DNA of 64,000 bases from Vibrio sp. 99-8-1 (GTDB taxonomy: Bacteria > Pseudomonadota > Gammaproteobacteria > Enterobacterales > Vibrionaceae): contig NZ_VTXE01000026.1 of the NCBI RefSeq assembly GCF_013114595.1, positions 1 through 64,000 on the forward strand, given 5' to 3'. Position numbers and translations under genes: made by a program. The notes under the pieces were generated by a model that did not search any database, was not told where the DNA came from, and saw only the letters and a program-made list of their open reading frames with translations. Numbering within the stretch: the first letter of the stretch is position 1; every line of letters starts with the position of its first letter. Shown one piece after another: positions 53,763-62,688 of the stretch.

Positions 53763-54430
53763 TGACATCTTATTATATTGAAATACAAAATCTGGTTAAT
53801 ACTGCGTTAAAAGATGTTGGTGAACAGCATAGCAAAGGCAAATTGATAAATGCGCCTATTAGTAATACTCATTATATGGTTCGTTGGGTCAGTAAAATGC
53901 TCAAAGCTCAAACTTTTGACCGTTGTGTGCTTGATGACTTAAAGCGTTGGCAGAAGGCAGGACGTAGTAAAGGGACTCAATCTGAGTTGATATTTACTTT
54001 TGAAAATATATCGAAATTTTACGCTAAACATATGCCTGTTGATGTCGAGCCGAAACCAATTTTGGATTCGCAAATTGATGCCTTTTTAGAACATATGTAT
54101 CAGCTGGGTTGGAGTTACTGCACAGAGGATCCCGTCACCGATAAGTTTCAGGTATTTACCGATGGAGATAACTCTCTCGTCTTGTGTGCCAATCAGTGTG
54201 ATGACTGTTTTGAAGGAGGCTCTGAATTAGTGAAACCCATGAGTTTCTACGTGAGAGGAAATCATGCAGAGTTTATTGAACAAGCGACTAATGCGGGTTT
54301 TCTACTGCATAAGCGAACCAAGTATAAATCGAAAGTAAAATATCATGGTGAGTACCTTGTTTTCCCTAGCAATATGGGCAACCAGTTAGCGGAAATTCCA
54401 TTGAGTTTTAGTCAATCGAATCGAATGTAA
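53762..54430 (+). CDS. DUF2913 protein
   Basis: A 222-residue cytoplasmic protein of DUF2913, found mainly in Vibrio and relatives and without known role. Recognisable blocks are SNTHYMVRWVSKMLKAQTFDRCV, DLKRWQKAGRSKG, SFYVRGNHAEFI and KVKYHGEYLVFPSNMGNQLAEIPL. The start ATG overlaps the stop of the efflux gene (TAATG), so an upstream in-frame ATG at 53711 inside that gene is rejected. Tight coupling to an efflux pump may be fortuitous. It is followed by a 105-bp dispersed repeat. Confidence 0.85.
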   Translation: MTSYYIEIQNLVNTALKDVGEQHSKGKLINAPISNTHYMVRWVSKMLKAQTFDRCVLDDLKRWQKAGRSKGTQSELIFTFENISKFYAKHMPVDVEPKPILDSQIDAFLEHMYQLGWSYCTEDPVTDKFQVFTDGDNSLVLCANQCDDCFEGGSELVKPMSFYVRGNHAEFIEQATNAGFLLHKRTKYKSKVKYHGEYLVFPSNMGNQLAEIPLSFSQSNRM

Positions 54431-54495
54431 CGGAAACAATGTTATTTAAGCATAGTTAACCGTAACAACATTAAATAGCCTTTATTTCATAACAT

Positions 54496-54600
54496 TATAC
54501 TCAAGTGACCTCAAGGTGCTTGTTCAGCGAGAATTTATTGGCTGCTGATCAAGGCACTGATTTGAACGCATAGTCATTCTACGGCAAGAATCAGTATATA
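54496..54600. repeat. 105-bp dispersed repeat, copy 1
   Basis: This segment, beginning TATACTCAAGTGACCTCAAG and ending AGAATCAGTATATA, recurs at 62584-62688 with the same length and four differences (about 96% identical). Its first 20 bases equal one arm of the palindrome at 55100-55160. It lies 65 bp after the DUF2913 stop and takes up much of the 303-bp gap. Confidence 0.85.
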
Positions 54601-54636
54601 AGTATGTGCAATAAAGGCTATTTGATGAAACTAAGA

Positions 54637-54665
54637 CATTTTACGTTTTAATTTAATGTAAAATG
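54637..54665. repeat. Inverted repeat upstream of the DUF3135 gene
   Basis: CATTTTAC (54637-54644) and GTAAAATG (54658-54665) are exact reverse complements across 13 bases, 68 bp before the DUF3135 start. It could be an operator or part of a promoter; nothing identifies its ligand. Confidence 0.5.
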
Positions 54666-54733
54666 CTGTCGTAGTGCCACTGTTTTTCCGAGTTTAATAG
54701 TGTTTGATTTAAATACTATTAGCGAGTGAGTTT

Positions 54734-55072
54734 ATGGGCACATTAGACGATGATAGCAAGACTAAGCTACCTAGTTTTGATGAACTGGTGAATCTAGCAA
54801 GGGAAAATCCCGACAGGTTTGATCAGTTAAAACAGTCCCTATGCGATGACCTTATCGCTTCTTCCCATACTGATAATCAACCACGACTTCGCGCCCAACA
54901 GAGTCATATCGATCGCCTAATTAGTAAGGGAAAAAATGCAAACCACGTCAATGTTTTACTCTATAAAGAGTTGATGAAACAACTGGGTCGCTTCAAACAG
55001 AGTTTGCTTAGTAGCAGTGAGACAACCAAGGATAATGTGCTCTCTTTTACCGCGAAAAATAAAACGGATTAA
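54734..55072 (+). CDS. DUF3135 protein
   Basis: A 112-residue cytoplasmic, mostly helical protein of DUF3135: LPSFDELVNLARENPDRFD, then QPRLRAQQSHIDRLISKGKN and NHVNVLLYKELMKQLGRF. The family occurs in Vibrio and neighbours; no function is known. TAGCGAGTGAGTTT precedes the ATG, with GAG as a weak ribosome binding site. The C-terminal 20 residues are polar and lack the conserved pattern. Confidence 0.85.
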   Translation: MGTLDDDSKTKLPSFDELVNLARENPDRFDQLKQSLCDDLIASSHTDNQPRLRAQQSHIDRLISKGKNANHVNVLLYKELMKQLGRFKQSLLSSSETTKDNVLSFTAKNKTD

Positions 55073-55099
55073 ATAGAAACAACGTTATTTTGATCTAGT

Positions 55100-55160
55100 T
55101 ATACTTAAGTGATCTCAAGGTGTTGCTCTGAATCCTACTTCTTGAGGTCACTTGAGTATA
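55100..55160. repeat. Long palindrome (20-bp arms) at converging gene ends
   Basis: The arm TATACTTAAGTGATCTCAAG (55100-55119) is the reverse complement of 55141-55160 except for two positions, both of which would be G-U pairs in RNA. The loop is 21 nt. The right arm encodes the last residues of the YbjT-like protein (LYSSDLKK), so the repeat supplies part of that coding sequence. It probably terminates both convergent transcripts. Confidence 0.75.
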
Positions 55161-56592
55161 GCATGCTGCTTTTTTTATCAATGGCTTTTACCATGCCTTG
55201 AAAAATAAATAGGTGTGCAGGCATCATAGCAAACCAATATAGCAAACCTCTAAACCCTTTCGGGTGCCACCATGCTCGCACATCAAGCTCTCTATAATCA
55301 CCATGATCGGTGATACTGCACTCCAGCCTACCTAATCCCGGAGCTTTCATGCCAAACAGCAAAGAGACAAAGCGATTCTTCTCGCAACGAATCACTTTCC
55401 ATGAGTCGATATGATCTCCAACTTTTAGTTCAGGACCCGCAGGACTTCTTCGCTTAGGAGCGCCACCGCCGACAAATAGATCCAGCCATTCTCGAGTACG
55501 CCACAAACTATTCGCGAAAAAGTACCCCTCTTGCTTACTGCCTATTTTCTCGACAATTTTCCATAGATCTTCAGAACTTTGTTGTGTACGCAATGTTGAA
55601 CCTGCGTTTTTTGCGTAATAGCCATACCCTGCCTGCCAGCGTTTTAAGGCTGCTGGATCAAATCCCCAAATATTATTGCGGATACATTCACCTTCTGCTT
55701 CTACTGCTGCTAATACCGCATCTCGATAACGAACCAGTGGTTGGGGATATTTTTTGCGAATCTCTTGAGAATCTGCAATGTAGTCATGCTCTAATCCTGC
55801 CAATAGTGCTCGACCAATATTTGAAGGGACAGAGGTGACCAATCCTAACCAATAAGAGGCCATTTTGGGGGTTAACAGTGAAGTGGACCATAATCGAAGT
55901 GGTCGTTTGATGGCTTCACAAATGACCGCAAACTGCTCTCGGTAAGTGAGGACATCAGGACCGCCGACTTCATAGTAAAGATGACCGTCTGGTGACTCAT
56001 CTAGCTGTGCTAATAAATAGAAATTTAAATTTTCTAATGCAATAGGGTTGGCTTTGGAATCAACCCACTTGGGGGCAATTAATATGGGCAGGTTATAGGT
56101 GAAATCTTTCATAATTTCAAAAGCAGCAGAGCCCGGCCCAATAATAACTCCGGCTCTGAGCTCTGTAACAGGAACCTCTGCTTGGCGAATGATTTCGCCG
56201 GTCTTTTTTCGTGCTAACAAATGGTCTGAGTTACCAGTTTGAGGTTGTATGGCACTTAAATAGACTACATGCTTGACTGTACTTTGGATAAGCGCGTCTT
56301 TGAAGTTAATGGCAAGAGATAATTCATAATCTAAAAAGTCATGACCGTGAGCCATTCCGTGTACTAGAAAAAATACCAAATCATGGTTTTTAACCACTTC
56401 TACGGTCTCATTTTTATCGACGAGATCTAAATAACGGATTTGTAGATTTTGATGAGCTTCGACTCGGGCGGTAAGGTAATCAATATTTCGTGAAGCTGCC
56501 GTAACCTGATGGCCGAGTTGAAGTAAAAGAGGTACTAACTGAGAACCAACATAACCAGAAGCACCTAATACTAATATCCGCTTTTTATCCAT
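55135..56592 (-). CDS. NAD(P)-binding SDR-like protein with DUF2867 domain (YbjT-type)
   Basis: A 485-residue protein. The N-terminal half is an atypical short-chain dehydrogenase/epimerase fold: ILVLGASGYVGSQLVPLLL gives the nucleotide loop, with VVYLSAIQP and ELRAGVIIGPGSAAFEI later. The C-terminal part from about residue 330 is a DUF2867 domain (SLWRTREWLDLFVGG, LKVGDHIDSWKVI, DVRAWWHPKGFRGLLYW). E. coli YbjT has the same layout; its substrate is unknown. The last eight residues are encoded by a repeat arm. It is a single gene, divergent from the MATE transporter gene. Confidence 0.9.
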   Translation of the reverse strand: MDKKRILVLGASGYVGSQLVPLLLQLGHQVTAASRNIDYLTARVEAHQNLQIRYLDLVDKNETVEVVKNHDLVFFLVHGMAHGHDFLDYELSLAINFKDALIQSTVKHVVYLSAIQPQTGNSDHLLARKKTGEIIRQAEVPVTELRAGVIIGPGSAAFEIMKDFTYNLPILIAPKWVDSKANPIALENLNFYLLAQLDESPDGHLYYEVGGPDVLTYREQFAVICEAIKRPLRLWSTSLLTPKMASYWLGLVTSVPSNIGRALLAGLEHDYIADSQEIRKKYPQPLVRYRDAVLAAVEAEGECIRNNIWGFDPAALKRWQAGYGYYAKNAGSTLRTQQSSEDLWKIVEKIGSKQEGYFFANSLWRTREWLDLFVGGGAPKRRSPAGPELKVGDHIDSWKVIRCEKNRFVSLLFGMKAPGLGRLECSITDHGDYRELDVRAWWHPKGFRGLLYWFAMMPAHLFIFQGMVKAIDKKSSMLYSSDLKK

Positions 56593-56722
56593 ATTGATAA
56601 CAAATCCTTTTTATGGTGATTGATGCGTATTGAGAGTAGAATAGCCACTCACTCCGTTGCCACTTTTTGTAAACTTTAACTCATAAAGTTTATATCACGA
56701 TTTTATCTGCATTGAGGTTTTA

Positions 56723-58102
56723 ATGAACAACACCTTATCACTAGTTCTTAAGTATACAAAAGGTGATTTTTTACGTCGTCTGTTCGCCATTGCCATGCCT
56801 ATTGCATTGCAGAATATCATGTTTTCCAGCCGTGGTTTGGTGGATGTCTTGATGCTGGGACAGTTAGGAGAAGCTGATATTGCCGCTGTTGGTGTGGCCA
56901 GCCGTGCGATGTTCGTGACCACTATTATGCTGGTTGGGGTTAATACCGGAGGCGCGCTGCTCACTGCACAATATTGGGGAGCAGGCAATAAAGAAGGGGT
57001 TAGAGAGAGTACCGCGTTAACTTGGATTATTGCTAACGGTTTTGCGTTATTAACCGTGACACTATTTATGCTCTTCCCTAGTCAAGTTATGGGGCTTGCT
57101 ACAGACTCTGCTGAAGTTAATAGATTGGGTAGCGAATACATAGTGATCACGTCGCTAAGTATGTTTGCGGTTGCTTGTGTGAGTAGTATGGCCGTTGGTT
57201 TAAGAGCGATGCACAAACCTGGAGTAAGTACTTTTTTCAGTGGTATCGGCATACTTTCTAACGTCTTCTTGAACTGGGTATTGATATTTGGTCACCTTGG
57301 TATGCCAGCAATGGGGATCAAAGGGGCTGCCATCGCAACAGTGTTAAGTGGTGCTATAGAGATACTCTGCTTATATTCTTATCTCTATTCCAAAAACCAT
57401 CTACTGGCATTTAGAATGTCAGATCTGCTGGCGGCACTACGAGGAAATAATGTTTCAAGATTCTTGCGTTTGTCATTGCCTACCACTTGTAACTTCTTTA
57501 TGTGGGCGGCAGGTATGTTTGCCTATCATGCCATTATGGGACAGACAGGGGTGCAGGGACTGGCGGCATTATCAGTTATGACTCCGGTAGACTCGATCGC
57601 GTTGAGTTTACTTATCGGTACCTCTACCGCTGCTGCTGTATTAACTGGTAACCAGATCGGTGCTAAAAACTATCAAGCCGTCTATTACCAGTCTGTTGGC
57701 TTGTTATTTATTAGTATCGCAATTGGCATAGGTGTTGGCGTGGTACTCTATTTTGTTCAGGTTCCTATTCTTGACTCGTTCAGTGCATTAACGGAAGAGA
57801 CTCGTCAACTAGCCGATAAGTTTATATTGGTGTTGTGTGGCGCGATGGTGATTCGTTCTATCCCGCTGACGTTGGTCGTCGGGGTTCTGAGAGCCGGAGG
57901 TGATGTTAAATTTTGTCTTTACCAAGATATGATTACTCAGTGGTTCATCGGCATTCCAATTGCAGCTTTTTCTGCTATTTATTTAGGTCTTAGCCCGGAG
58001 TGGGTTTACGCTATGTTCCTGTTGGAAGAAGTCGTGAAATGTTTTACCGCCACCAAGCGCCTAAAAAGTCGCAAATGGATCAGAAATTTAATCGAACAGT
58101 AG
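56723..58102 (+). CDS. MATE-family efflux transporter
   Basis: An inner-membrane antiporter of 459 residues with 12 helices in two halves. The first half begins RLFAIAMPIALQNIMFSSRG with VDVLMLGQLGEADIAAVGVA; the second has FLRLSLPTTCNFFMWAAGMF and SLLIGTSTAAAVLTGNQIGA. Such proteins expel drugs or metabolites using Na+ or H+ gradients; the specificity is not visible. Start: a weak GAGG lies 11 bases before the ATG. It is divergent from the YbjT-like gene and ends near a hairpin region at 58116-58201. Confidence 0.92.
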   Translation: MNNTLSLVLKYTKGDFLRRLFAIAMPIALQNIMFSSRGLVDVLMLGQLGEADIAAVGVASRAMFVTTIMLVGVNTGGALLTAQYWGAGNKEGVRESTALTWIIANGFALLTVTLFMLFPSQVMGLATDSAEVNRLGSEYIVITSLSMFAVACVSSMAVGLRAMHKPGVSTFFSGIGILSNVFLNWVLIFGHLGMPAMGIKGAAIATVLSGAIEILCLYSYLYSKNHLLAFRMSDLLAALRGNNVSRFLRLSLPTTCNFFMWAAGMFAYHAIMGQTGVQGLAALSVMTPVDSIALSLLIGTSTAAAVLTGNQIGAKNYQAVYYQSVGLLFISIAIGIGVGVVLYFVQVPILDSFSALTEETRQLADKFILVLCGAMVIRSIPLTLVVGVLRAGGDVKFCLYQDMITQWFIGIPIAAFSAIYLGLSPEWVYAMFLLEEVVKCFTATKRLKSRKWIRNLIEQ

Positions 58103-58115
58103 CCAGTTGCTAAAT

Positions 58116-58201
58116 GACGGTTTGGCTAGACAACTAAAATTGAAATGGTTGTAAAAATCGCTAGTTAAAATAAACAGTTAGAGGTAATTAGCTAAGCCGT
58201 C
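58116..58201. repeat. Inverted repeat after the MATE gene
   Basis: GACGGTTTGGCTA (58116-58128) is the reverse complement of 58189-58201 at 11 of 13 positions. The 60-base interior has weaker dyads. It might be a folded 3' UTR, a REP-like unit or a small RNA; no choice can be made by eye. Confidence 0.4.
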
Positions 58202-58234
58202 TATTTCTTTCGTTTTGCAAAATAAATTGGTTAA

Positions 58235-58266
58235 AAAGAGAGCTATGTCTGCTCTCTTTCTGTTTG
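58235..58266 (+). terminator. Rho-independent terminator
   Basis: AAAGAGAGC-TATGTCT-GCTCTCTTT followed by CTGTTT. It ends transcription from the MATE side before the ABC operon. Confidence 0.8.
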
Positions 58267-58364
58267 GCATTTAAATAGTGTGATCTGTTATTCAAAATAC
58301 TTTCAGATTGTAAGGTTTTAGTGTAGATTCACTATCCCAATTTAGAATTGTAGAGAGTGCGTTA

Positions 58365-59036
58365 ATGCTGAAACTGGAGAACCTGAGTAAAGGCTATGTA
58401 GATGGAGGTGAATTCCATCCTGTACTTCAGGGCGCAGAGTTAGTATTAAAGCAAGGTGATCAGTTAGCGTTAATGGGGGAGAGCGGTTCAGGAAAGAGCA
58501 CGCTGCTCAACTTGATATCGGGATTGGATATGGTAGATTCAGGAGAGATAATATTTCCTGATTTTGTAATGACCAATAGCCCAGAGGTTAAAAAAACCGC
58601 ATATCGTCGCAATAATATTGGTCATGTTTTTCAACAGTACAATCTACTTCCCACTTTGAATATTGCCGATAACATTCGGTTTTGTCGCCAGCTTAAAGGC
58701 TTACCTGAAGATAAAGGTTTATGGCGGCAGATTGTCTCTTCACTTGATTTAATGGCACTGCTCGGGCGTTACCCTGAAGAGGTTTCCGGAGGGCAGCAGC
58801 AACGTGCTGCAATCGCGAGAGCTCTTTATATGGAACCTAAACTACTGTTGGCCGATGAGCCTACAGGGAGTTTAGATGAACGTAATGCTGAAGCGGTTAT
58901 GCGCTTATTAACGTCCTTAGCAAAGCAACTAAACTGTACACTTTTGTTAGTGACACACAGTGAAAAAGTCGCACAACACATGAACGGTTGTATAAAGCTA
59001 CAAGGGGGACAGTTGCATGTTATCGCCCGTAGTTAA
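58365..59036 (+). CDS. ABC transporter ATP-binding protein (LolD/MacB-type)
   Basis: A 223-residue ATPase: Walker A GESGSGKST, the Q loop in FQQYNLLPTL, signature SGGQQQRAAIARAL, Walker B LLLADEPTGSLDE and the H loop in LLVTHSEK. It belongs to the group that works with FtsX-like permeases to move substrates out of the membrane or to the periplasm. Its 3' end overlaps the start of the permease gene by 20 bases, showing tight coupling. Substrate unknown; lipid, lipoprotein or a lipocalin-linked molecule are options from the operon. Confidence 0.94.
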   Translation: MLKLENLSKGYVDGGEFHPVLQGAELVLKQGDQLALMGESGSGKSTLLNLISGLDMVDSGEIIFPDFVMTNSPEVKKTAYRRNNIGHVFQQYNLLPTLNIADNIRFCRQLKGLPEDKGLWRQIVSSLDLMALLGRYPEEVSGGQQQRAAIARALYMEPKLLLADEPTGSLDERNAEAVMRLLTSLAKQLNCTLLLVTHSEKVAQHMNGCIKLQGGQLHVIARS

Positions 59037-61467
59037 ATCGCTACTGGGGCATTACCGTCGACACCCTCTTCAACTATTGTTAGTACTGTTTGGATTGACT
59101 CTTGGTGTATCAATATTTGTTGGTGTTACCGCGATAAATCATCATGCAAAACAGAGTTATTCCAGTGGTGAAAAGCTGTTCGCTACGCCACTACCATATC
59201 GAATTACACCGAAATACAATGCCAATCGAATCCCTCAAGGGTTTTACATTCAGCTTCGTCGTGAAGGATTTAATCAATGTATGCCCATTGATTCGATGCA
59301 GCTGGAAAGCAGTCGCGGTGAAGATCTTTCTATTATCGGCATCGACCCTGTTGCTATGCTGGAGCTCAGTTCAGCCGCAGGGATTAAGCACCCCTCCTAT
59401 TTTCAATTAATGCAAGAAACGCCTCCTGTTATGTTAAGTAGCGAGTTGGCCACTTACTTAGGGAAAGAGGTTGGTGACTACATTGATCTCAATGATGGCA
59501 GCAAGCTTGGCCCTATTATATTGGATAGCGAAGGTGGCTTAAATGGCACATTAATAGTGGCTGATATTGCATTAATCCGACAGTTAAAGAGAGAGGGCGG
59601 TTTTTCATCTATTGCTTGTGCTCCAATGCCGGAGAAAAAATTAGCCAAATTAAAGCAGTTGATCCCAAATGGAATGGCGTTAGCGAAAACCTCCAAAGCC
59701 GAACTTGAATCTTTAACTCAAGCATTTCATATGAATCTCTCTGCGATGGGAATGCTGGCATTTGTCGTTGGCTTATTCATTTTTTACCAAGCGATTTCAT
59801 TGTCCTTTATTCAGCGACAGCCTATGGTGGGTATACTTCGCCAGACAGGGGTGTCGGGCTGGCAGTTGTCCAAAGCGCTTATGCTAGAGCTGTTTTTACT
59901 CATCTTGTCTGGTTGGATTTACGGTAATGTTTTTGGCTTGATGTTGGCGAATAAGTTGATGCCTTCAGTCTCAACCACGCTCTCTGATCTATACAATGCA
60001 AATGTGGGACTAACCATAGAGTGGGATTGGTTATCCGTGTTTCAAAGCTTGTTAATGGCTGTGCTTGGGACCGTTCTCGCCTGTAGCTGGCCGTTAGTAC
60101 GATTAATACGCTCTCAGCCTATTCGTTTATCCGCTAGGCTCTCTTTAGTTCGTTTTGCTGGTAGAGAGTTTTCATGGCAGGCACTGGTCGCGTGTCTATT
60201 CTGTATTATTGCATTTGCCTTGTATCAGATATCAGACTCAGCGGAGACTGGCTTTATCATAGTGGCGCTACTGCTTATCAGTGTTGCTCTGTTTATGCCT
60301 TTTGTTATCTTCGAACTGTTTAGCGTACTCTCATTCTCGCTAAAGTGGGTAAAAGTGCGCTGGTTCTTTGCCGATGCTGCCGCTAGCATGAGTTATCGTG
60401 GCGTTGCGGTAATGGCCTTTATGCTGGCGATGTCTGCCAATGTTGCAGTAGAAACCCTTGTTGGCAGTTTTAGAGAAACAACCGATAGCTGGCTAAATCA
60501 AAAATTGGCGGCTGACGTTTATATTTATCCTACGACTAACTCGGTAGGTCGTATGGGATCTTGGCTGATAAAGCAGCCTGAAGTTGAAGATGTGTGGTGG
60601 CGTTGGGAGAAAGAGATCTCGACAGATAGCGGCGTTATTGAAGTGGTAAGTACTGGGGATAGCCAATCAGAACGAAATGCGGTAACGGTTAAGCTTGCAA
60701 TACCTAATTCATGGTATTACTTAAATACTTCTCGTGGCTTAATGGTGAGTGAGTCCATGGCGGTGAAAGATGGTTTACGGCCGGGAGACTATATTGCTTT
60801 AGATAGCTCTGCTGCAAGCTGGCAAGTCGTCGGGGTTTACTACGATTATGGCAACCCGTATCGTCAAGTTCTGATGTCGCATAATAATTGGTTAAAACAC
60901 TATACCGGCCAAGGCAATGTGGGGTTGGGCGTCGTACTGAAACCCGATGCCGACGAATCGTTATTACTTGATCGTCTGCAAATTACACAGCGAATGTCGA
61001 CAGAACGGATATACAACAATAAAGATATTCACAGTCAGGCTATGCGTGTGTTTGATCGAACATTTGTCATTGCAGATACCTTAGGTAATTTGACATTAAT
61101 TATTGCTGTGTTTGGGATCTTCTTCGCCACGATTGCGGGAGAAATCTCCAAGCAGAGAAATATCGCCTTGCTACGATGCTTCGGCATGTCAGGAAAAGAA
61201 CTGGTGTTGTTGAGCTGTTTGCAGCTGTTCGTTTTTGGTGTGATATCTGCAATTGTTGCCATGCCTCTAGGGGTCGGATTGGCACAAATACTGGTGGAAG
61301 TTGTATTGAAAGAGTCTTTTGGCTGGACTATGCACTTGTATGTTATTCCATGGGAGTATTTTAATACCTTTATGTGGGCAATGCTGGCTCTTGTCATTGC
61401 TGGAGCAATACCGGTCATTGGTATGGTGAAACGGACGCCAATGAAATCGCTACGGGATGCTTTGTAG
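59017..61467 (+). CDS. FtsX-like ABC permease (YbbP-like)
   Basis: An 816-residue membrane protein with two FtsX-type modules. The first helix (about 17-37, LQLLLVLFGLTLGVSIFVGV) is followed by a large periplasmic domain. Three helices lie near 245-360, further helices at about 385-435, a second periplasmic domain, and a final group of three at about 690-805. AFVVGLFIFYQAISLSFIQRQ and ALLRCFGMSGKELVLL are typical of FtsX permease cores. Overlap with the ATPase gene and a one-base gap to the lipocalin-like gene define a three-gene operon. Such systems export or extract hydrophobic molecules by mechanotransmission. Confidence 0.9.
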   Translation: MLSPVVKSLLGHYRRHPLQLLLVLFGLTLGVSIFVGVTAINHHAKQSYSSGEKLFATPLPYRITPKYNANRIPQGFYIQLRREGFNQCMPIDSMQLESSRGEDLSIIGIDPVAMLELSSAAGIKHPSYFQLMQETPPVMLSSELATYLGKEVGDYIDLNDGSKLGPIILDSEGGLNGTLIVADIALIRQLKREGGFSSIACAPMPEKKLAKLKQLIPNGMALAKTSKAELESLTQAFHMNLSAMGMLAFVVGLFIFYQAISLSFIQRQPMVGILRQTGVSGWQLSKALMLELFLLILSGWIYGNVFGLMLANKLMPSVSTTLSDLYNANVGLTIEWDWLSVFQSLLMAVLGTVLACSWPLVRLIRSQPIRLSARLSLVRFAGREFSWQALVACLFCIIAFALYQISDSAETGFIIVALLLISVALFMPFVIFELFSVLSFSLKWVKVRWFFADAAASMSYRGVAVMAFMLAMSANVAVETLVGSFRETTDSWLNQKLAADVYIYPTTNSVGRMGSWLIKQPEVEDVWWRWEKEISTDSGVIEVVSTGDSQSERNAVTVKLAIPNSWYYLNTSRGLMVSESMAVKDGLRPGDYIALDSSAASWQVVGVYYDYGNPYRQVLMSHNNWLKHYTGQGNVGLGVVLKPDADESLLLDRLQITQRMSTERIYNNKDIHSQAMRVFDRTFVIADTLGNLTLIIAVFGIFFATIAGEISKQRNIALLRCFGMSGKELVLLSCLQLFVFGVISAIVAMPLGVGLAQILVEVVLKESFGWTMHLYVIPWEYFNTFMWAMLALVIAGAIPVIGMVKRTPMKSLRDAL

Positions 61468-61468
61468 T

Positions 61469-62575
61469 ATGAAAAGAAAGATCGTATTTCGTTCAGCAAT
61501 AGTTGCAGTACTTCTGGTAAGTATCGCTGCCGTCGTTTCCTATTTTCAACAACAAAAACCCGTTAAAGTTATTGATGAACTGACTAATGTATACGGTATA
61601 AATCCTACGGCTACATTTGAGCCTGTCTTGCCTAATCATCCCGTTGAGCTTCCTAGAGATTTTGCTTTTCATCCAGAATTTCAGAATGAAAAATGGCAGT
61701 ATTTTGCAACGCTAACGGATAAACAGGGTAACCCTGCCAGTATTCAGTGGACAGTTATCCGAGTATCACGCGATGAGTCGCTTTTAGGCGGCTGGAAAAA
61801 CTCACAACTATTTGTTGCTCAGGTTGTGGTGAGCTATCAACATCGAGTGTGGAAACAACAACGACTTGCTAGAGGTGGTGTCGGTCAGGCGGGGCTAAGA
61901 ACTCGACCTTTTCGATTGTGGATAGATAACTGGTCATGGAACTCTCTCGGGATTGCTCCGCTTCCCGGTATACTAAAGGTCGCCACTGATGATTTTTCTT
62001 TCTCCTTAAAATCTTTGGCTACCTCGCCATTTTTGTTGGCAATGGAGAATGGTTACCAGCAGGAGCAGAGTTTATTACCCATCGCTTCTTACCAATTTTT
62101 TATGCCGCGTATACGTGTTGCAGGTAAGTTGCAGATCAACGGTAAGCCGTTTGATGTGGCTGGCAACGCGTCTCTAACCAAAGAGTGGCATAGTGATCCA
62201 GCCATTGAGAAGCTACAAACTCAAACACAGATTGATGTACAACTTGATGATGGGCGTTACTTAAAGATAAAGCACAATAAACTACCGTCACTCCCTGTTT
62301 ACAGTTATGGAACTATTGTCGATAAAGAGGGTAAAAAATTAGCCCTCAACCACAATGAGATAAAGATGAAACCGACCGTCTATACGAGGTTGGCGAATGG
62401 AAAACTTCTCCCGTTAGAGTGGCAGATTAGCATAGCGAAAGAGCGCCTCTCTGTGACCATTAAGGCTTTGAACAATGAAATGTGGCATGATTTCATTCAA
62501 CCTTATTGGCAGGGGCCTATAACGGTATCCGGCAGCTCATCGGGTAAAGGTTCGTTAAAGCTTTCTGGCTACTAG
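61469..62575 (+). CDS. CrtC/AttH lipocalin-like periplasmic protein
   Basis: A 368-residue protein with an N-terminal signal anchor (residues about 5-25, FRSAIVAVLLVSIAAVV). The remainder resembles the AttH/CrtC lipocalin-like fold: LPRDFAFHPEFQNEKWQYFA, FMPRIRVAGKL, and SLTKEWHSDP in the second barrel. Relatives bind or hydrate hydrophobic molecules; CrtC is carotenoid hydratase, but no carotenoid genes are near. The ATG at 61469 follows the permease stop directly; an in-frame ATG at 61457 would overlap. It is the third gene of the ABC operon and probably receives or delivers its substrate. Confidence 0.85.
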   Translation: MKRKIVFRSAIVAVLLVSIAAVVSYFQQQKPVKVIDELTNVYGINPTATFEPVLPNHPVELPRDFAFHPEFQNEKWQYFATLTDKQGNPASIQWTVIRVSRDESLLGGWKNSQLFVAQVVVSYQHRVWKQQRLARGGVGQAGLRTRPFRLWIDNWSWNSLGIAPLPGILKVATDDFSFSLKSLATSPFLLAMENGYQQEQSLLPIASYQFFMPRIRVAGKLQINGKPFDVAGNASLTKEWHSDPAIEKLQTQTQIDVQLDDGRYLKIKHNKLPSLPVYSYGTIVDKEGKKLALNHNEIKMKPTVYTRLANGKLLPLEWQISIAKERLSVTIKALNNEMWHDFIQPYWQGPITVSGSSSGKGSLKLSGY

Positions 62576-62583
62576 TTCATTGT

Positions 62584-62688
62584 TATATTCAACTGACCTC
62601 AAGGTGCTTGTTCAGCGAGAATGTATTGGCTGCTGATCAAGGCACTGATTTGAAGGCATAGTCATTCTACGGCAAGAATCAGTATATA
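62584..62688. repeat. 105-bp dispersed repeat, copy 2
   Basis: The same length as 54496-54600 with four base differences. It lies 9 bp after the stop of the lipocalin-like gene. Conservation along the whole length, in an intergenic setting, implies a recently spread or selected unit. Confidence 0.85.
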
